Of a stretch of DNA of 64,000 bases, positions 13,501 to 24,933 are shown in pieces (within the stretch, counting starts at the first letter, position 1; each line of letters starts with the position of its first letter). A model generated the notes under the pieces. That model was not told the DNA's origin. It did not search any database and saw only the letters and a list, made by a program, of their open reading frames with translations. The stretch is from Zantedeschia hybrid cultivar (taxonomy: Eukaryota; Streptophyta; Magnoliopsida; Alismatales; Araceae). Location of the stretch: NCBI GenBank assembly GCA_030544215.1, contig JARZZO010000001.1:65773956-65837955 (forward strand), read 5' to 3'. The position numbers and the translations under genes were made by a program.

Positions 13501-16500
13501 GAGGTAAAATTACCAAAATACCCTTATACGCTTAAAAACTAATTTCACAAATCTCATAAGATTTTAAAACCATTAAAACTTGCTCTCATATGCTAATAAA
13601 CCACAATGCCTCCATAATTCCTAAAAATTGCATAATTGCAAAAACACCCCTATGGGTTTAAAATATTTGGAATTAATCCAGATAACTTGGAATCAATCCA
13701 AATACATTGGAATTGATCCAAAAACATATAAAACCTATCTCAAACCGAGGTGAGGCCAAGGGCTTAACCTAAAATATACCTTCATATTCATATGCATGTG
13801 CTGCCTGTAGTAGTAGTGTTGCATGTTATAAGGGCATCATAAGGACGGTTAATCAAGGGTTGCCGAGCAGTTGCTCGACGTAATTAACACTGACCGAGGT
13901 CAGTGGAGAGAGGTCATATACTCGAATCTTCGCCTGATTCGAAGTCCCGGATTCCCTGAGGGCTAATCCCAAGTTCTCATAGTCCGATAAAATATAAAAC
14001 CGAACTATATTTCTCTAGATAAACAAAAACAAAAAAAATGGATTTCCAAATAATCCGATAGGAGAGACGTCTAGGTCAGGTCCCGACGAAGGTTTTGAAA
14101 AAAAATCTTCCAAACATGGTCCTAGGCTCCTAGCTGGTTTGCGTTCGAGTTCTTGCTGGAATCTGACCACCATTGGCTGACTCTGTCAGAAAATGCTACA
14201 AATACTAACCATAGGAATATACTACAAATGCTGAAAAAATATAAAGAGTGAAAAGGTGAAAATGGAATAATGCTGAAAAATCCAAGAAACAATTGGAAAT
14301 GGCACTAACCTGCTTGATTTCACTTGGTTTGATTTTCTTTTTCCAAATTTTTACTGGTGCCAGACCAAGACTTAAAGTAGGCCAGTGCAGACAATACTTA
14401 ACATGATGTGGAATTGACTATATTGAGATGAAGGATCCAAGGATTTAATGAACTTTTATGACCTGCTGCCCTTCTTGCTACCAACTCTCCACAAAATGAT
14501 GCGAAGTACCTCACGAGAAGATAACCTTGGAAGGCATGGCAAAGGGACCTGTCGTGAGCCCCACAAGAATAGTTGGCAAACATTTTTTTTTTTTGGTTTC
14601 AACTAGTTCATGCAATCAAGTAGCAGCACTAAAAGATTTCATGGACATCCATACGAGTCCATATGAAGAGGGGAAAAAATGTAAGCTTGGCACATGACTT
14701 TGTGATCTTTATTAGGACAGGTATTTCTATCACATGATTTGACGCTCTATATGAATGAAATGTCAATAGAATGTGGAGCTGTGAACTTGGCCTGATTTTG
14801 GGCCAACATTCCTGCTTTGGTCTGCAGGCCACAAGTCAGGCCAAAAAGCTCAGGACTTACCAGCCTAAGGCTGAGCCTTAATTTGCTCATTTCTCTTCCT
14901 TCTCATCTTGAGTGAACAAATGTCTGTTTTTCCTTTGGTTGGTTGTCTGTGTACTTGTGTAGCATAGCTCCCCATCTCCACGTTGGCTGCGGCGGCATCT
15001 GTCTTTTCTTCAAAAGGACATGGAAAGTTCCTTGTTCAAATGAGGGGAAGTGGAAATTCAGAGGATCAATATATTTCAGAGAATGTGGAGACATTCACAG
15101 TTCTGCCTAAAGGTTGAACTGCAAAATGTTGAAACTACTATATTGAGAATTTGGTTACAAGCTCTGATGATGACACTGAAAACCTTATATTACTGAAATT
15201 CACTGATTGGCATGGAATTGTTGTGGCGGAGGTGGAGGTCGTCATTTTGCTTTCCGTAAATCATCCTTAAAATATTGGAGATGGAGTTGATGTCTAGAGT
15301 ATGAGGAAGCATGCTTTCTCATATGATAGATTTACATGTCTGACCAGAGTTTTGTGGGAGTTGAAAGTATTTCCACATGTGGATAAGAAGAGTAAACATA
15401 TAAAAGGGGATTAGTATTCATGCAAACAAGTTGATTGCAAGTCAATAGGCTACGCCCTAAATTTGGTTGGGCCTATTTTTCTTTATGAATATGAGAAATT
15501 CCTACTCAGAACATGCTTCCTTTTTCTAAGGCGAGAAATAGAACTGTCAAGCCATTTTTTTCCACATATATTGCTTAATTTTCTTCATTTTTTCTGATAT
15601 ATGTCTGCATAAGCAAACAGGTAGTCAGTGTTGAAGCTGTTGTAAAACATATTTTCCCTAGAGCACAGAATTTATATTGTATCTCTAGTATGGCCATATT
15701 CATTTTCTAGAAAATGATCTCTGTGAATCTTTTTCGCTTGACACATACTTGAGGAATCACTTGTGGGCAGGAAAAAGCTAAGGTGAGGATGATGAAGCAA
15801 AAGGACTCTGATAATACAGTATCCTATTGGAGCAATCTTTGGGGAAGTCCAAAGGACTACAAAAACACAGGTATTACTGATGAAGGAAAAAAAAGTTAAA
15901 ATGATTTTTAACCCTGTTTAAGGATAAAGTTGGATTTGATTTGTTATATATGCGTTCTATTTTGCTTTTGCAATAGTTTCGGGCTTATAGTAGAAGTATA
16001 AGTTTGTTTTATTTACACGGTTGTCCAATCCATTTCTCTGCAATCAGACAGAAGGCAAAATTAGGCAATCCATTTACCTGGTAGATGTCTAGTCTTTGGC
16101 TGAGATGGCAATTGTTTTTCTTTTTTTGAAAGTGGATAGCACTGGAGTGTATATAAAATAGCAAAAGAAGGGAATAAACAGGAGTAAAGAACAAAATCCT
16201 CGCTCATCCCTCTATACAAAAGCACCGAAATGGTGCAGCACTCAAAGCTTTCCCAAAAGATCAGAAAAAGAGGTAGTAGTTAATCCACATTACAAATGAC
16301 TTTGACCCATTCCCTCACTTTGCAAGAGATAAAATTAGCTATCCTCATAGGTGTGGCATAAATGGCTCATTTCACTTTAGACTTTCATCCCTTTGAACTT
16401 TGCTTCTAGGTGCTGTTAGGGTACTTCGCAACACTCATCTTTTTATTAATTGCTTCTAGGTGCCGTTAGGGTAATCTCAAACACTTGTCTTTTTATTAAT

Positions 16501-18024
16501 GCTAACTATAAGCTGGAATTTGCATATCCAAGTAGATATGTTGCATTTACAACTCATTTTGCTATAATCAGTTGACTTTGTGACTGTAATTATCTTCTTA
16601 TGGAGGGAGATTTTCTCAATCTTTAGCTGTAATTTGCCTTCTTAAAGGCTGTTAACATATGTGTTTTATGGATTTTGCATTTGTGTTATTCTCTGGAAGT
16701 AGCAAAATTCTTCAGTTTGTTGGCAGCCTATGACTGAGGTTAACATGATGGTAGATGCCAGATTCCAGACACCATGAAGAATCACTGCTACTGTTTATAC
16801 GTTTTCTTGGAGGAAATTTATGATGGTGATCTTTCTTCAATGAGTGCTGGTGCCCATTGAATGAAATAACAACATTAGCGAGGGCCATATAGTTGGTTAT
16901 TGGTGCTGACTGTCCAATTACTGGACTGTTTACCCAGTGCTACATGGGAAGGGAGAGAAATATACATCTCATTTGAATTACCTAGGCACAGAGACTGATT
17001 GGAAGTCTCAGAAGGAAAGAATGAAATCAAGGGGTTGGATGACATTCGAGTTCCACATATTTAGGCAGGTTACCTACTGCAAATGTCCCCAAATGGGATA
17101 GGAAAGAGGATTATTGATTACCCTTGATAATTTAGAGTCAAGTGAAAATTTTTGAATGGTAATGTGTGGCCTTCTATCTGTTGGGATTGTCCTTGAAAGT
17201 TGGAATCAACTCATAACATGGATACATATAATACATAGAAAGAAGTGAATTAATCACAGCATTTTGGCTCCCACTCTTCGTATAAGTTGGTTGATAGAAA
17301 CAATCCTCGTTGAAGAGGTGTAATCACCTCTATGTCAGCAACTCAGGATTCCTTTTTTCTTACCCTGTTGAAATATATTCTGAGCGGCATTGCCATGATG
17401 AGAAGATAAAGAACTCCAGACTCCATTACTCCATGAGCTATATGGTATTCTATGTGGTCTGGTAGATTGGTTGGTATGACTATGTTTCCGTCGTACATGG
17501 TGTCTTTTGCTGTATCATGAATTTAGACTAGGGTGTGGAGTTCAATTTGGCGGTCTTTGGCTGCTCCCAAGGGCATGTGGCTTTTTCTGAACTTTCAGCG
17601 GGTAAGACTGAGTACATCTTCTCATGCATCCCAAAATGAAGCATAGTCAAAGTTTAGAAGTCGCAGACTCTTTTTTAACCATCACCTTTCATTTCGTCAT
17701 ATGTTACTTTTTTGCATTTGCATGGTATGATATCATTCACCCAGATCTTCTGCACATGCCTCCCTTGTCATTCTTTACGTGCATGAATTTCTCGTAGTAG
17801 TTTACAGTGCTTCTCACAGAAGCTTACAGTTCATCCTATGGATCACAACACATGGATACGATTTTAATAACACTGGACTCTTTCATTTGCCAGAGGAGGA
17901 AATAAAAGAGAGAGCAAACAGAGCGGCTGCTGCTGCCCGAAGATGGAGGGAATACTCGAGGAAAGGTGCGGATAGACCTCCCACTTTTAAACTTCCAGAA
18001 GCTGTCTCAAACAATGAAAAATAA
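2513..18024 (+). CDS. DJC77: Chloroplast J-domain / 4Fe-4S ferredoxin-fold protein (DJC77-like)
   Basis: Nine exons join in frame with GT/AG borders: 2513-2746, 3159-3287, 3414-3543, 3936-4056, 6600-6681, 9167-9217, 10351-10389, 15771-15870 and 17894-18024. They give 338 codons plus TAA, close to the roughly 344 residues I recall for Arabidopsis DJC77. Residues 1-60 are Arg/Ser-rich with few acidic residues, like a chloroplast transit peptide. A J domain spans about 70-135 with HPD at 99-101, the motif that stimulates Hsp70 ATPase. A bacterial-type ferredoxin domain follows, with cluster-ligand cysteines at 163, 166, 169 and 205 (CIGCKNC, then CPVDC). The C-terminal part is basic and helical (RWEKRQ). 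The plant family that combines these domains is DJC76/DJC77/DJC82, so a role as a plastid Hsp70 co-chaperone sensing redox or iron-sulfur state is inferred from the family. DJC82 is the main alternative name. Introns are very large (up to 5.4 kb) and carry transposon debris, but all coding joins are intact. Confidence 0.9.
2961..3147. repeat. Intron 1 tandem repeat (about 69-bp unit)
   Basis: Nearly three copies begin with GTTCTT at 2961, 3029 and 3098. They share TTGGCTGATGA, GCAAGCAAA and TCTCTGATCAGT blocks, and the third copy is shortened. The repeat ends just before the intron 1 acceptor at 3157-3158. Confidence 0.7.
4549..4705. repeat. Diverged local duplication in intron 4
   Basis: Two segments about 100 bp apart share GACCT..CTGACAACAGATTATT..GATAGCTTATGAYTGRTTGAA with several differences. 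They are non-coding and intronic. The rest of intron 4 (4057-6599) shows only the SINE piece and the 34-bp repeat listed separately. Confidence 0.5.
5190..5258 (+). mobile_element. Au-type SINE fragment
   Basis: The segment contains AAAAAGGGCAGCCTAGTGCC, AAGGCTCCCGCC, GCAGGGTCTGGG and CAATTGTA in that order. This matches the central part of the plant Au SINE family (GGGCAGCCCGGTGCAC, AAGCTCCCGC, GGGTCCGGGG, CAATTGTACGC), as recalled. The usual 3' part after CAATTGTA is missing, so it is a truncated, diverged copy inside intron 4 of the J-protein gene. Confidence 0.6.
5789..5889. repeat. Three-copy 34-bp tandem repeat in intron 4
   Basis: Units at 5789-5822, 5823-5856 and 5857-5889 each read CATAGACTGCAG, then ATGATTCTACT, then GTGAAGTT. 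Copy 3 has lost one base. They are nearly identical, so the expansion is recent. Confidence 0.85.
8690..9030 (-). pseudogene. Fossil copia RNase H fragment in intron 5
   Basis: On the minus strand, short stretches resemble the RNase H end of a Ty1/copia polyprotein. One reads KEEAISCSSIVAEWHAM near 8960-9012. A second reads IPIYCDNQ near 8860-8880, followed by a weak NP...HR.HI stretch. The order matches copia RNase H (SSTEAEYxAM, then YCDNQ, then TKHI), but no long frame remains. CCCTCAAAACTCAAA at about 8685-8699 could be a remnant of the polypurine tract on the opposite strand. I see nothing else in intron 5 except a probable tRNA-like box (GGGTTCAAGTC) near 8178. Confidence 0.5.
10539..10580. 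repeat. (AT)n / (GTAT)n microsatellite in intron 7
   Basis: An AT dinucleotide run is followed directly by GTATGTATGTAT, about 150 bp after the intron 7 donor at 10390. Confidence 0.9.
11419..14112 (+). mobile_element. Probable solo LTR in intron 7 of the J-protein gene
   Basis: The block has LTR-like organisation on the plus strand. A C/G-tract-rich upstream region is followed by a TATA box (CCTATAAATAGGACC near 12585), a C-rich leader, an AATAAA-type signal near 12843-12848, and a long AT-rich tail. Tentative ends are TG at 11419 and CA at 14112, flanked by AACA on both sides (11415-11418 and 14113-14116; the wider match is AAACATG). A four-base duplication is short for an LTR element, and the A of the terminal CA may be shared, so the edges are uncertain. 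No gag or pol coding is present inside. The J-protein gene still splices across it in the model. Confidence 0.45.
11972..12409. repeat. Cluster of ACCGGT palindromes between C and G tracts
   Basis: Nine ACCGGT hexamers occur in two groups: 11972, 11996, 12014 and 12032; then 12345, 12359, 12377, 12394 and 12404. Most are flanked by runs of five or more C on the left or G on the right, including an uninterrupted C run of about 18 near 11979-11995. They sit 180-610 bp upstream of the TATA box of the probable LTR. Confidence 0.85.
16401..16500. repeat. Tandem 50-bp duplication in intron 8
   Basis: Units 16401-16450 and 16451-16500 both begin TGCTTCTAGGTGC and end TTTTTATTAAT, with about six differences between them. 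The remainder of intron 8 (15871-17893) shows nothing recognisable. Confidence 0.85.
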
Positions 18025-20916
18025 AAACAAGAAGCTGTATATCCCATATTCTCTATACCTAGCATGTAAATTTGGTTAGCTGTGCGGAGCTTTCTATAGG
18101 AGCTGCTCTCTCATTCTTACTTGTAATATGATGTCAATTCTGTAATTGTTCTGTAATCAGGCTACGAAATACAAAGCTATATCCAACATTAATACGACAA
18201 AGTTAATAACAATTTTCCTTTTCCTTTTCCTTTTCCATGTCTTGCATGTCTTTACTTAACCATCATGCATGAGAAATTTCGGCGTCATTTTCTATTATTT
18301 TGTAACTTTTCTCAAAGCATGCCAAACATAGTAACAGATATTGTGACAATTTCCTCAAAACAAAGAATCTTCATGGGAAATTCTGCATATTCAGTGCAAA
18401 ATATTTACCCAGTTATGGAAACACTTTTAAAATCACAAAGCAGTATGGAGTTGGAATGAAGATGGGTTTCATCGATAGATAAAAGTATTAAAAAACCGAG
18501 CTACATGGTGAGTATGTTAATATGTTGTGGCTTAAGAGGACACTTGTCCCTCTTGATGTAAACACGCTGGCGGCAGTATGAACCCTACCATATGAGGGGT
18601 TCTTTCGAGGCCAAGCCCTCACTGAAATGATGCATTTCTGATGCTTTCAACATCTTTCCCTAGTTGGGATTGTCTGTCACATTGTTTGCCTTGTTGGTGC
18701 TCCACTTCACTTGCATGGTCCACGTTATGTAGAACACATCATCTCTTATCAGTTTCTGTTGAAGTAGAGGACGGTGATGTTGCAATGCGACAATAGACGT
18801 GATCTTCGGGTGAAGTGAAGCACTAATGGGAGAGAGATTTGTAAAAAGATGATTCCATTTATATCATTCCATAACTCTGAACACCACAAATAAATCTGAG
18901 AGTGGGGCATAGTGTAGACCTAGAGAAGTGGAAGGATCCCTCCGAAGTCCTCCATCATGGTCTCTCTCCTTACGCTAAGGAACAGATGCCTCAGCCTTGT
19001 CACTGTCTAGGCATAATTATCACCCTTTCCACACCTCAGACGGGCAGGAACTTCAAACAAAGTTTGTCCACTACTATGGGAGTAGTAATTAAGTGATGAA
19101 AAGGTATTGGATGAACTACCTCAACCCCTGAGCAGCCTTTGTTAGGGGGGTGGCAACCTACTTTTTCATAATCTTTGCCCACCCCCTGATGTGAGCTTTG
19201 TGCATCACATCTATCTCCCTGGACCTATTTTTCATCTGCATGACTCTGACAATCATTGAAAATAGATGTAAGTAGATGGTAGTAGTATCCTCTTCCTCTG
19301 GCACATTGTTATTCTCGAGGACCCAATGTTGATGAGGAAAAGCTCCTTGAGGTTAGTCATACAATCAACGAGTCAGCAAATGATCACCTCACTGGTCATA
19401 CTGAGGTCCACAATCCTTGTGATTTTCCCAAAGGTGGAGATCATATAGCTGACAAGTGTAGAAGCTTAAACAAACTTGTCTAAAAGTATAAATCAACTTT
19501 CACAATTTATAAACGTAATCCCATAATTTTTCCAAACTTATACTAATTAATATGACTTTTTCAAAGGACAAATTGAAAATCATAATTCATCACAAGTAAC
19601 ATTTTCACATTATCCACGAGTCAAATATCATATCCTAGGTCATAATTAATCATAATACAAGTAAAATATATTTTTTAAGTTGATTGAATATCAAAATCAG
19701 ATCATAGTACAGTTTTTGACAAAAAATTGTAGACTATTTATAGATAATTAGTCTGACCGTGTTTGCTTGAGTACATAGTTTGTACTCGCAAACAAATCCG
19801 TTGACCATTCTACATCCTTGGTCGATCAAATCTGATGTAGAAGGTCAATTTAGCCCTTGAATTGCTTAGAGCTGAAATCCAATTTCAAATTAAGTTTTTA
19901 AATTGATACAATTACTTTTTAAAAGATTTAAATCAATCAAATGAATATAAATAGCAATTAATCGTAGGTAGGTCTCTTGTGTGCCTATCTCTTGACCAGA
20001 GTGAGAATTCATTGTCAAAAACCTCCATTCCATGAGCACAAGCCTTCTCAAGAGAGATTTAACTCAAAAATGTGAAAAAAGAGAGTTAGGAAACTCAGAA
20101 TTTTTAATAGATTTTTTGTCAAATTCATGACCTGTTTTTAGTGATTTTCAATATAATAAAGTATGGTGATTTATATAAGATTTGGGTCATTTATAGTCAA
20201 TTAAATATCACTGGCTAAATTTTATTCATATTTTCCTCCTCTACACAATTCTTAGGGCCTATAGTCACTAAGTTATGTGGTGAGACAAGTTCTAAACTGT
20301 AGTTTTTGCTGCATGGTGAACTCTTGGTATGACCTATGAAAAAAATAGCAACAAGTTGGGCCTAAGTCCTCCTCGAATTGGGCAACACTCTCTTTTCAAA
20401 CTAGGAAGGCAGGGAGATAACTGTCATTTCTGAATTTTTTTTAGAATTAACCATAATAAGTTTAACTTCTTATTGGGCTGACATAGTTACGTCTTAATGG
20501 GCCAGTCTAATTAAAATTAAATGCATCAAAATGATTGGGTATGGCATACTTCATACGACAAGTAATATACAGAAACTCTTAGACAATTTTCTAGCTGAAC
20601 TAAATAGGTTACTAGCGAGGACTGTTGGTAGTATTTCGAATTGTTTATGGTCGGGTGATCTTGGGAAAAAAAATAAGTTTTTTGCCATACGTGTCAAAAA
20701 AAAAATAAGGTGAATCTCATAAGGATAACTTCTGATGTGTAACAGGCCGCTGGACAAAATCCAGAATAAGCCGATGAAGAGAAGGTCGGTTCTCATATGC
20801 AGTCTAGTCATAGCAACCCATTTTGTGGGATGGACCACTTGCCTAAATCCAACATAGGCCGATGAAGAGAAGGTCGGCCCAGACCACTAAACCATCTCAC
20901 TTTCCAAACCAACCCA
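18025..20916. other. Intergenic, no gene seen
   Basis: 3' UTR of the J-protein gene followed by moderately AT-rich DNA. I find no intact coding region, no RNA gene and no clear repeat structure. Short open frames here lack introns, start context or recognisable motifs. Confidence 0.5.
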
Positions 20917-20925
20917 TTTTGTGGG

Positions 20926-21289
20926 GAGTTCGACTTGCTGCACTGACCCAGTGCTGCACGGAGGGTTAGTGCAGTAGGTTACAAAAAATATTTTTAAAAT
21001 ATTTTTAGGTGGGCTTCAGGGTTTCCTACATATCCATATAGGTAGATCTCCGATCGAATGACCTAAAAAAAAAATCTGAAAAATAAAAAATTGTTATTGG
21101 GCTTGGCCCATTAAACACATTTTTTTTACTATTCATTGGGGCTCAATTTTTTATTTTTCAGATTTTTTTAGGTCTCGCATATCGGCCTGTACAAACATGT
21201 AGGCACTTCAAGACCCGTCTAAAAAAAATTTTAAAAATATATTTTTTAATCCACTGCACTGGTGCAGCACTGAGCCGCAAGTATTACCC
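20926..21289. mobile_element. Foldback MULE-derived MITE, family A copy 1
   Basis: The element is a long imperfect palindrome. Its left end GAGTTCGACTTGC matches the reverse complement of its right end, GGGTAATACTTGC. Next inside come CAGTGCTGCAC / GTGCAGCACTG, and then AT-rich arms meeting at a GGGCTTGGCCCATTAAA centre. It is flanked by a nine-base near-perfect duplication, TTTTGTGGG (20917-20925) and TTTTGTAGG (21290-21298), the length expected of Mutator-like transposition. It is non-coding. Related copies lie at about 23.8-24.2 kb and 39.7-40.0 kb. Confidence 0.65.
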
Positions 21290-21539
21290 TTTTGTAGGAA
21301 GAGCCAGCCAATCTGACAGGAAGCGGGTTTTTCGTGCACCTCTCGTCGAAAACCAAGTTTTGGTCATCCTCATAAGCATGTTGTGCAATCACCATCAAGT
21401 CTGGTTATTAAGAACCAGACTTGAGTTCATAAATCAAGATAGATTGTATAGTTCATAAATAAAGATAGAGGGTTTTGCTTACAAATATTTCAATCCCTGT
21501 AGAAATTTCACTGAGGTTATGCCAACCAATATGCCTATG

Positions 21540-21766
21540 CCTAGAGAAGTCAACTATCCCACTCTCTTTACCACTTTATTTGATCAAGAATCATTGATCA
21601 GTTGGTCGTACGGTTCTTATTGAAGTCGTTTTGACGTAAGTTTTGATATAACTAACACATTCAATGAGAGTTCTTTGATCAAGTAATCTTTTTTTTTTTT
21701 TTTTTGACCTGAACAGCTCCAAATAAGTGTGGCAAATGAGATGGTAAAAAGAGTGGTATCATGGCA
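21540..21766. mobile_element. Palindromic MITE, family B copy 1
   Basis: Inverted ends: the left contains CCACTCTCTTTACCACTTTATTTG, and the reverse complement of the right contains ACCACTCTTTTTACCATCTCATTTG. The central arms contain TTCTTTGATCAAGTAATC and GTACGGTTCTTATTGAAG. The same arrangement recurs at 29.2 kb and 46.4-46.7 kb. It is non-coding, and target duplications are not clear. A T17 tract interrupts the right arm. Confidence 0.55.
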
Positions 21767-22617
21767 TTCCTCACACTTGAATATCTATTTATCTATTAGC
21801 TTTCTGAAACTTAAAAGAAGGATACATCTGTATTTGAAAATTTTCGGATAAAGATAAAGATATATGTGCTTCTGAATTTGATTATCCGTTCATGTGTCTG
21901 TTAATTACCGATGTAAATTAGTGGTTCTATTTGATATGTAGTTCTCACCTATTTGAATTTGATTATCCGTCGATCTATCTGTTTATTCTATACCGATGTA
22001 AATTTATGTTTTAAAAAATTGAGTTCACATTTTTCTTCAAGGAAATAACCAGTAGTTTAGGTCAAGACATATATAGGGCTGTCACTTATATGGATCTGGT
22101 AGACCCATACCCCTTATAGACCCAACAACATTAACGGGTAAATGGGTAGATGGGTTGGTCTCGGGTATACCTTTATTTTTTTAGGTGTTGAAGATAAATG
22201 GCTGCAAAAAAGAATTAATTTGTCCTAAATAATACTACACTGAAATGGGCTTTGATTTCAAGCCCAAAATTGAAGAAATTTGGTGATAAATTTGGACGAC
22301 ATTTAGCAACATCATTCGTATTGGGTAAACAGGTATACCAGACCTAAACTTAATGGGTCCAAACGGATCTGCTCACAGTACATAAAAGCTTGTTTATTAT
22401 TTTTAATAAAAATTTTCGTTCAAACCTAAAATAACTTGATCACGATACATAAAGTGGGAGGGACTCGATCAGAATGGCTCTAAGGTAAGGCTAAGGTGGT
22501 GAATGACAAGTAGTCTTATAAGCATTGCACCTGTAGAAGGATTTAGTAACATAAATTCTTGAGAACATCATTGACAGAGGCAAAAAAGGCATGCCATGCT
22601 GAGCTCTAAATAGTTTA

Positions 22618-23075
22618 GGGATAATTGCATATAACCCTGTTAAAAATAAAATTGTATTTTTATTATTTTATTTTTATATTATTTTTAATAATCTTACTGC
22701 ATGCCAATTGTTGCAGTAATGTCCCTATTGTCGCCATCCGTTAACACTATGCTAAATATCTCTTATCTAACTTTGAGTAACATTTAACCAAAGTTAAAAG
22801 TGTGTAAAATATATTTATTCTTTTCTCAACTCTCTTTCTCTCTTTTTCTATCTCTCTATCTCTCTCTTGGGCACAATATGTCAATAAAAAAAATTACTTT
22901 TTTATAGGAGTATTTTTGTCCAAATATTAAATTTAATAGTTAAAAAAAAATTCACTATATCCTTAAAAGTTATCTGTAAAAATATTTTGCAAGTATTATT
23001 ATTTATAACAATATGAAAATAAGATAGACAAATATATAATTTTACATTTAATTAGGTTATATATGTAACTATTTC
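22618..23075. mobile_element. Possible second MULE-like element (diverged)
   Basis: The left end GGGATAATTGCATATAACCC and the reverse complement of the right end, GAAATAGTTACATATATAAC, align over about 38 bp at roughly 70 percent. The left end also resembles the TIR of the element at 24,234 (GGGATAATTACAC). The interior is AT-rich with CT runs near 22,840-22,868. The nine bases flanking each side match only partly, so the element is old or the edges are imprecise. A related sequence block recurs near 26,880-27,010. Confidence 0.4.
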
Positions 23076-23780
23076 TATAATTTATCGTCACTCTTGTCTT
23101 GGAATAGGGTAACTATGATGTTTTTATGGGCCGTGTAACTAGCAACATCAACACGAAAAATTGTTGTCCCAAATTATATGCTTACATGACAGGACAACGT
23201 CAAAAATGTATGACAAAATATGCAAACTTTTAGCCATATTGCACATAATATATATATAAAAAAACTATTACCAGCACAAAAATATATAACTAAATTAGTC
23301 ACATGGTTATGTTAAAATACAATTTTTATCATATAGTTTATATCTATTACACAAAAAGGCTAGCATCAATGTTATAATTTACACATTGATTTTAAATAAA
23401 ACATTTAACCTCATCACTGCCATTAGCACACAATAAGATTCGACCTTTTAGTATAAAATCAAATTTGGATTCATAATCAGTTGGATTGTTGGTGCTACAG
23501 TGAAATAATAGTAAAATTGCAACCATAAATAATTGTAAAATTGTGATAATGAGAGTATCGTTGATTATATAGAAAGAAGAAAATGAAGAGAATAAAGAGA
23601 TTCGAAAGTGAAAAAACTTACAAATAGAAGAGTTGTATCATTAACCGGGATGGATTTTTCTTAACGGAGCATATATATTTTTTTTTTAATGAAGAGAAGG
23701 AGAGTGAAGAGTTCATGGTCACCTAGGTTTTACTTTGGTGTAAATGTTTCATCATTAAGGTTTTATGTGGAATTCAATAA

Positions 23781-24181
23781 GAGTAATACTTACCGCAATG
23801 CTCCTCCCAATTGCAACCGGCACATTAATTGCAGTGGGTAAAAGATTTTTATTTTATTTTTGAATTTTTTTAAGTTGGCTCAGAGGCATCCTACCGGTTT
23901 TGTACAATGCAATGTTCGATCGGATGTCCCAAAAAAATTTAAAAATCAAAAATTGTTATTGGGCTCAGCACATTAAAGGCATTTTTCACTTTCCATTGAG
24001 GTTGATTTTTTTATTTTTCAAATTTTTTGGGGACATCCGATTGAGCGTTATACTATACGGACATGTAGGGTACCTCGGGGCCAACTTGAAAAGAAATTCT
24101 TTTTTTTTTTTACCTACTGCAATGTCCCATTACAATCTAGAGGGGAGGGGAAAGGGGGGGAGCGCATTGTAACAAGTATCC
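23781..24181. mobile_element. Foldback MITE, family A copy 2
   Basis: The left end GAGTAATACTTACCGCAATG matches the reverse complement of the right end, GGATACTTGTTACAATG. The centre AAAAATTGTTATTGGGCTC..CATTAAA is nearly the same as in copy 1 at 20.9 kb. Arms carry TTTTTATTTTTCAAATTTTTTGG on one side and the reverse on the other. No coding region and no convincing target duplication are seen. Confidence 0.55.
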
Positions 24182-24233
24182 TTTAATTATCTTTTTATCT
24201 TTTCCTTTTTTTTTAACTACATTATTCTATCAA

Positions 24234-24924
24234 GGGATAATTACACAAAAAACTCTGTTAAAAATTTAATTATACTTTTGCCCTTCAATTTTTTGAAGTA
24301 TTATTAATAAGTCTCTTAACTCAAAATTATGTTAAGAATGCCCTTACCGTCACGTCCCATAATTAGGTCTAACCAAAAAGGTCCCAACTCTTGGTAAATT
24401 TTAACTCTACGTGAAAAGAAAGGAAAAAAAAAAAGAAAAAGACAAGAATATCTTTACTTTCTCTCTCTCTCTCTCTCCAGTGTGTGGAGGGAGAGGTGGG
24501 GGTCAATCATGCCAGGGGACCCCAAGAGCCGGGTCAGCAGTCAGCATCCTGGCCAAGTCCACCTCAATGCGTACTAGTGAGGCCTGGGAAGACATACCTG
24601 CTATCGCTACTAGACCAGGCCATGGCCCGGCACACCTGCATCTAGTGCGCTGCAATGACACCGTCAACCTCACTGCCACCGGCGCCGCCCACTACATGGA
24701 GGGCGTCATCTTCGACTTCTCTCTCTCTCTCTTTCTCTTTCCCAAGGGTATTATTGTCTTGTTACTCTTAAAAACAAGTATATTCTTATAGCGGCCAACG
24801 GCAACTAACTCGAAGGACATTCTTAACATAATTTTGAGTTTGGAGGGTTATTAATAATATCTCGTAAAATTGAGAGGCAAAAGTATAATTAGGCTTTTAA
24901 CAGAGTATTTTGTGTAATTATCCC
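24234..24924. mobile_element. Non-autonomous MULE with a GC-rich insert (Pack-MULE candidate)
   Basis: Terminal inverted repeats of about 110 bp (24234-24345 and 24813-24924) start GGGATAATTACACAAAAWAC and stay alignable through TCAAAATTATGTTAAGAATG. Nine-base flanks TTCTATCAA (24225-24233) and TTCAATCAA (24925-24933) match at eight positions, as expected for a Mutator-type target duplication. Between the TIRs, about 24,478-24,722 is markedly GC-rich and bracketed by CT repeats, unlike the AT-rich TIRs. That is the layout of a MULE that has captured a host gene fragment. The insert has an open frame through 24,791 but no motif I can name, and no transposase is present. Confidence 0.65.
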
Positions 24925-24933
24925 TTCAATCAA

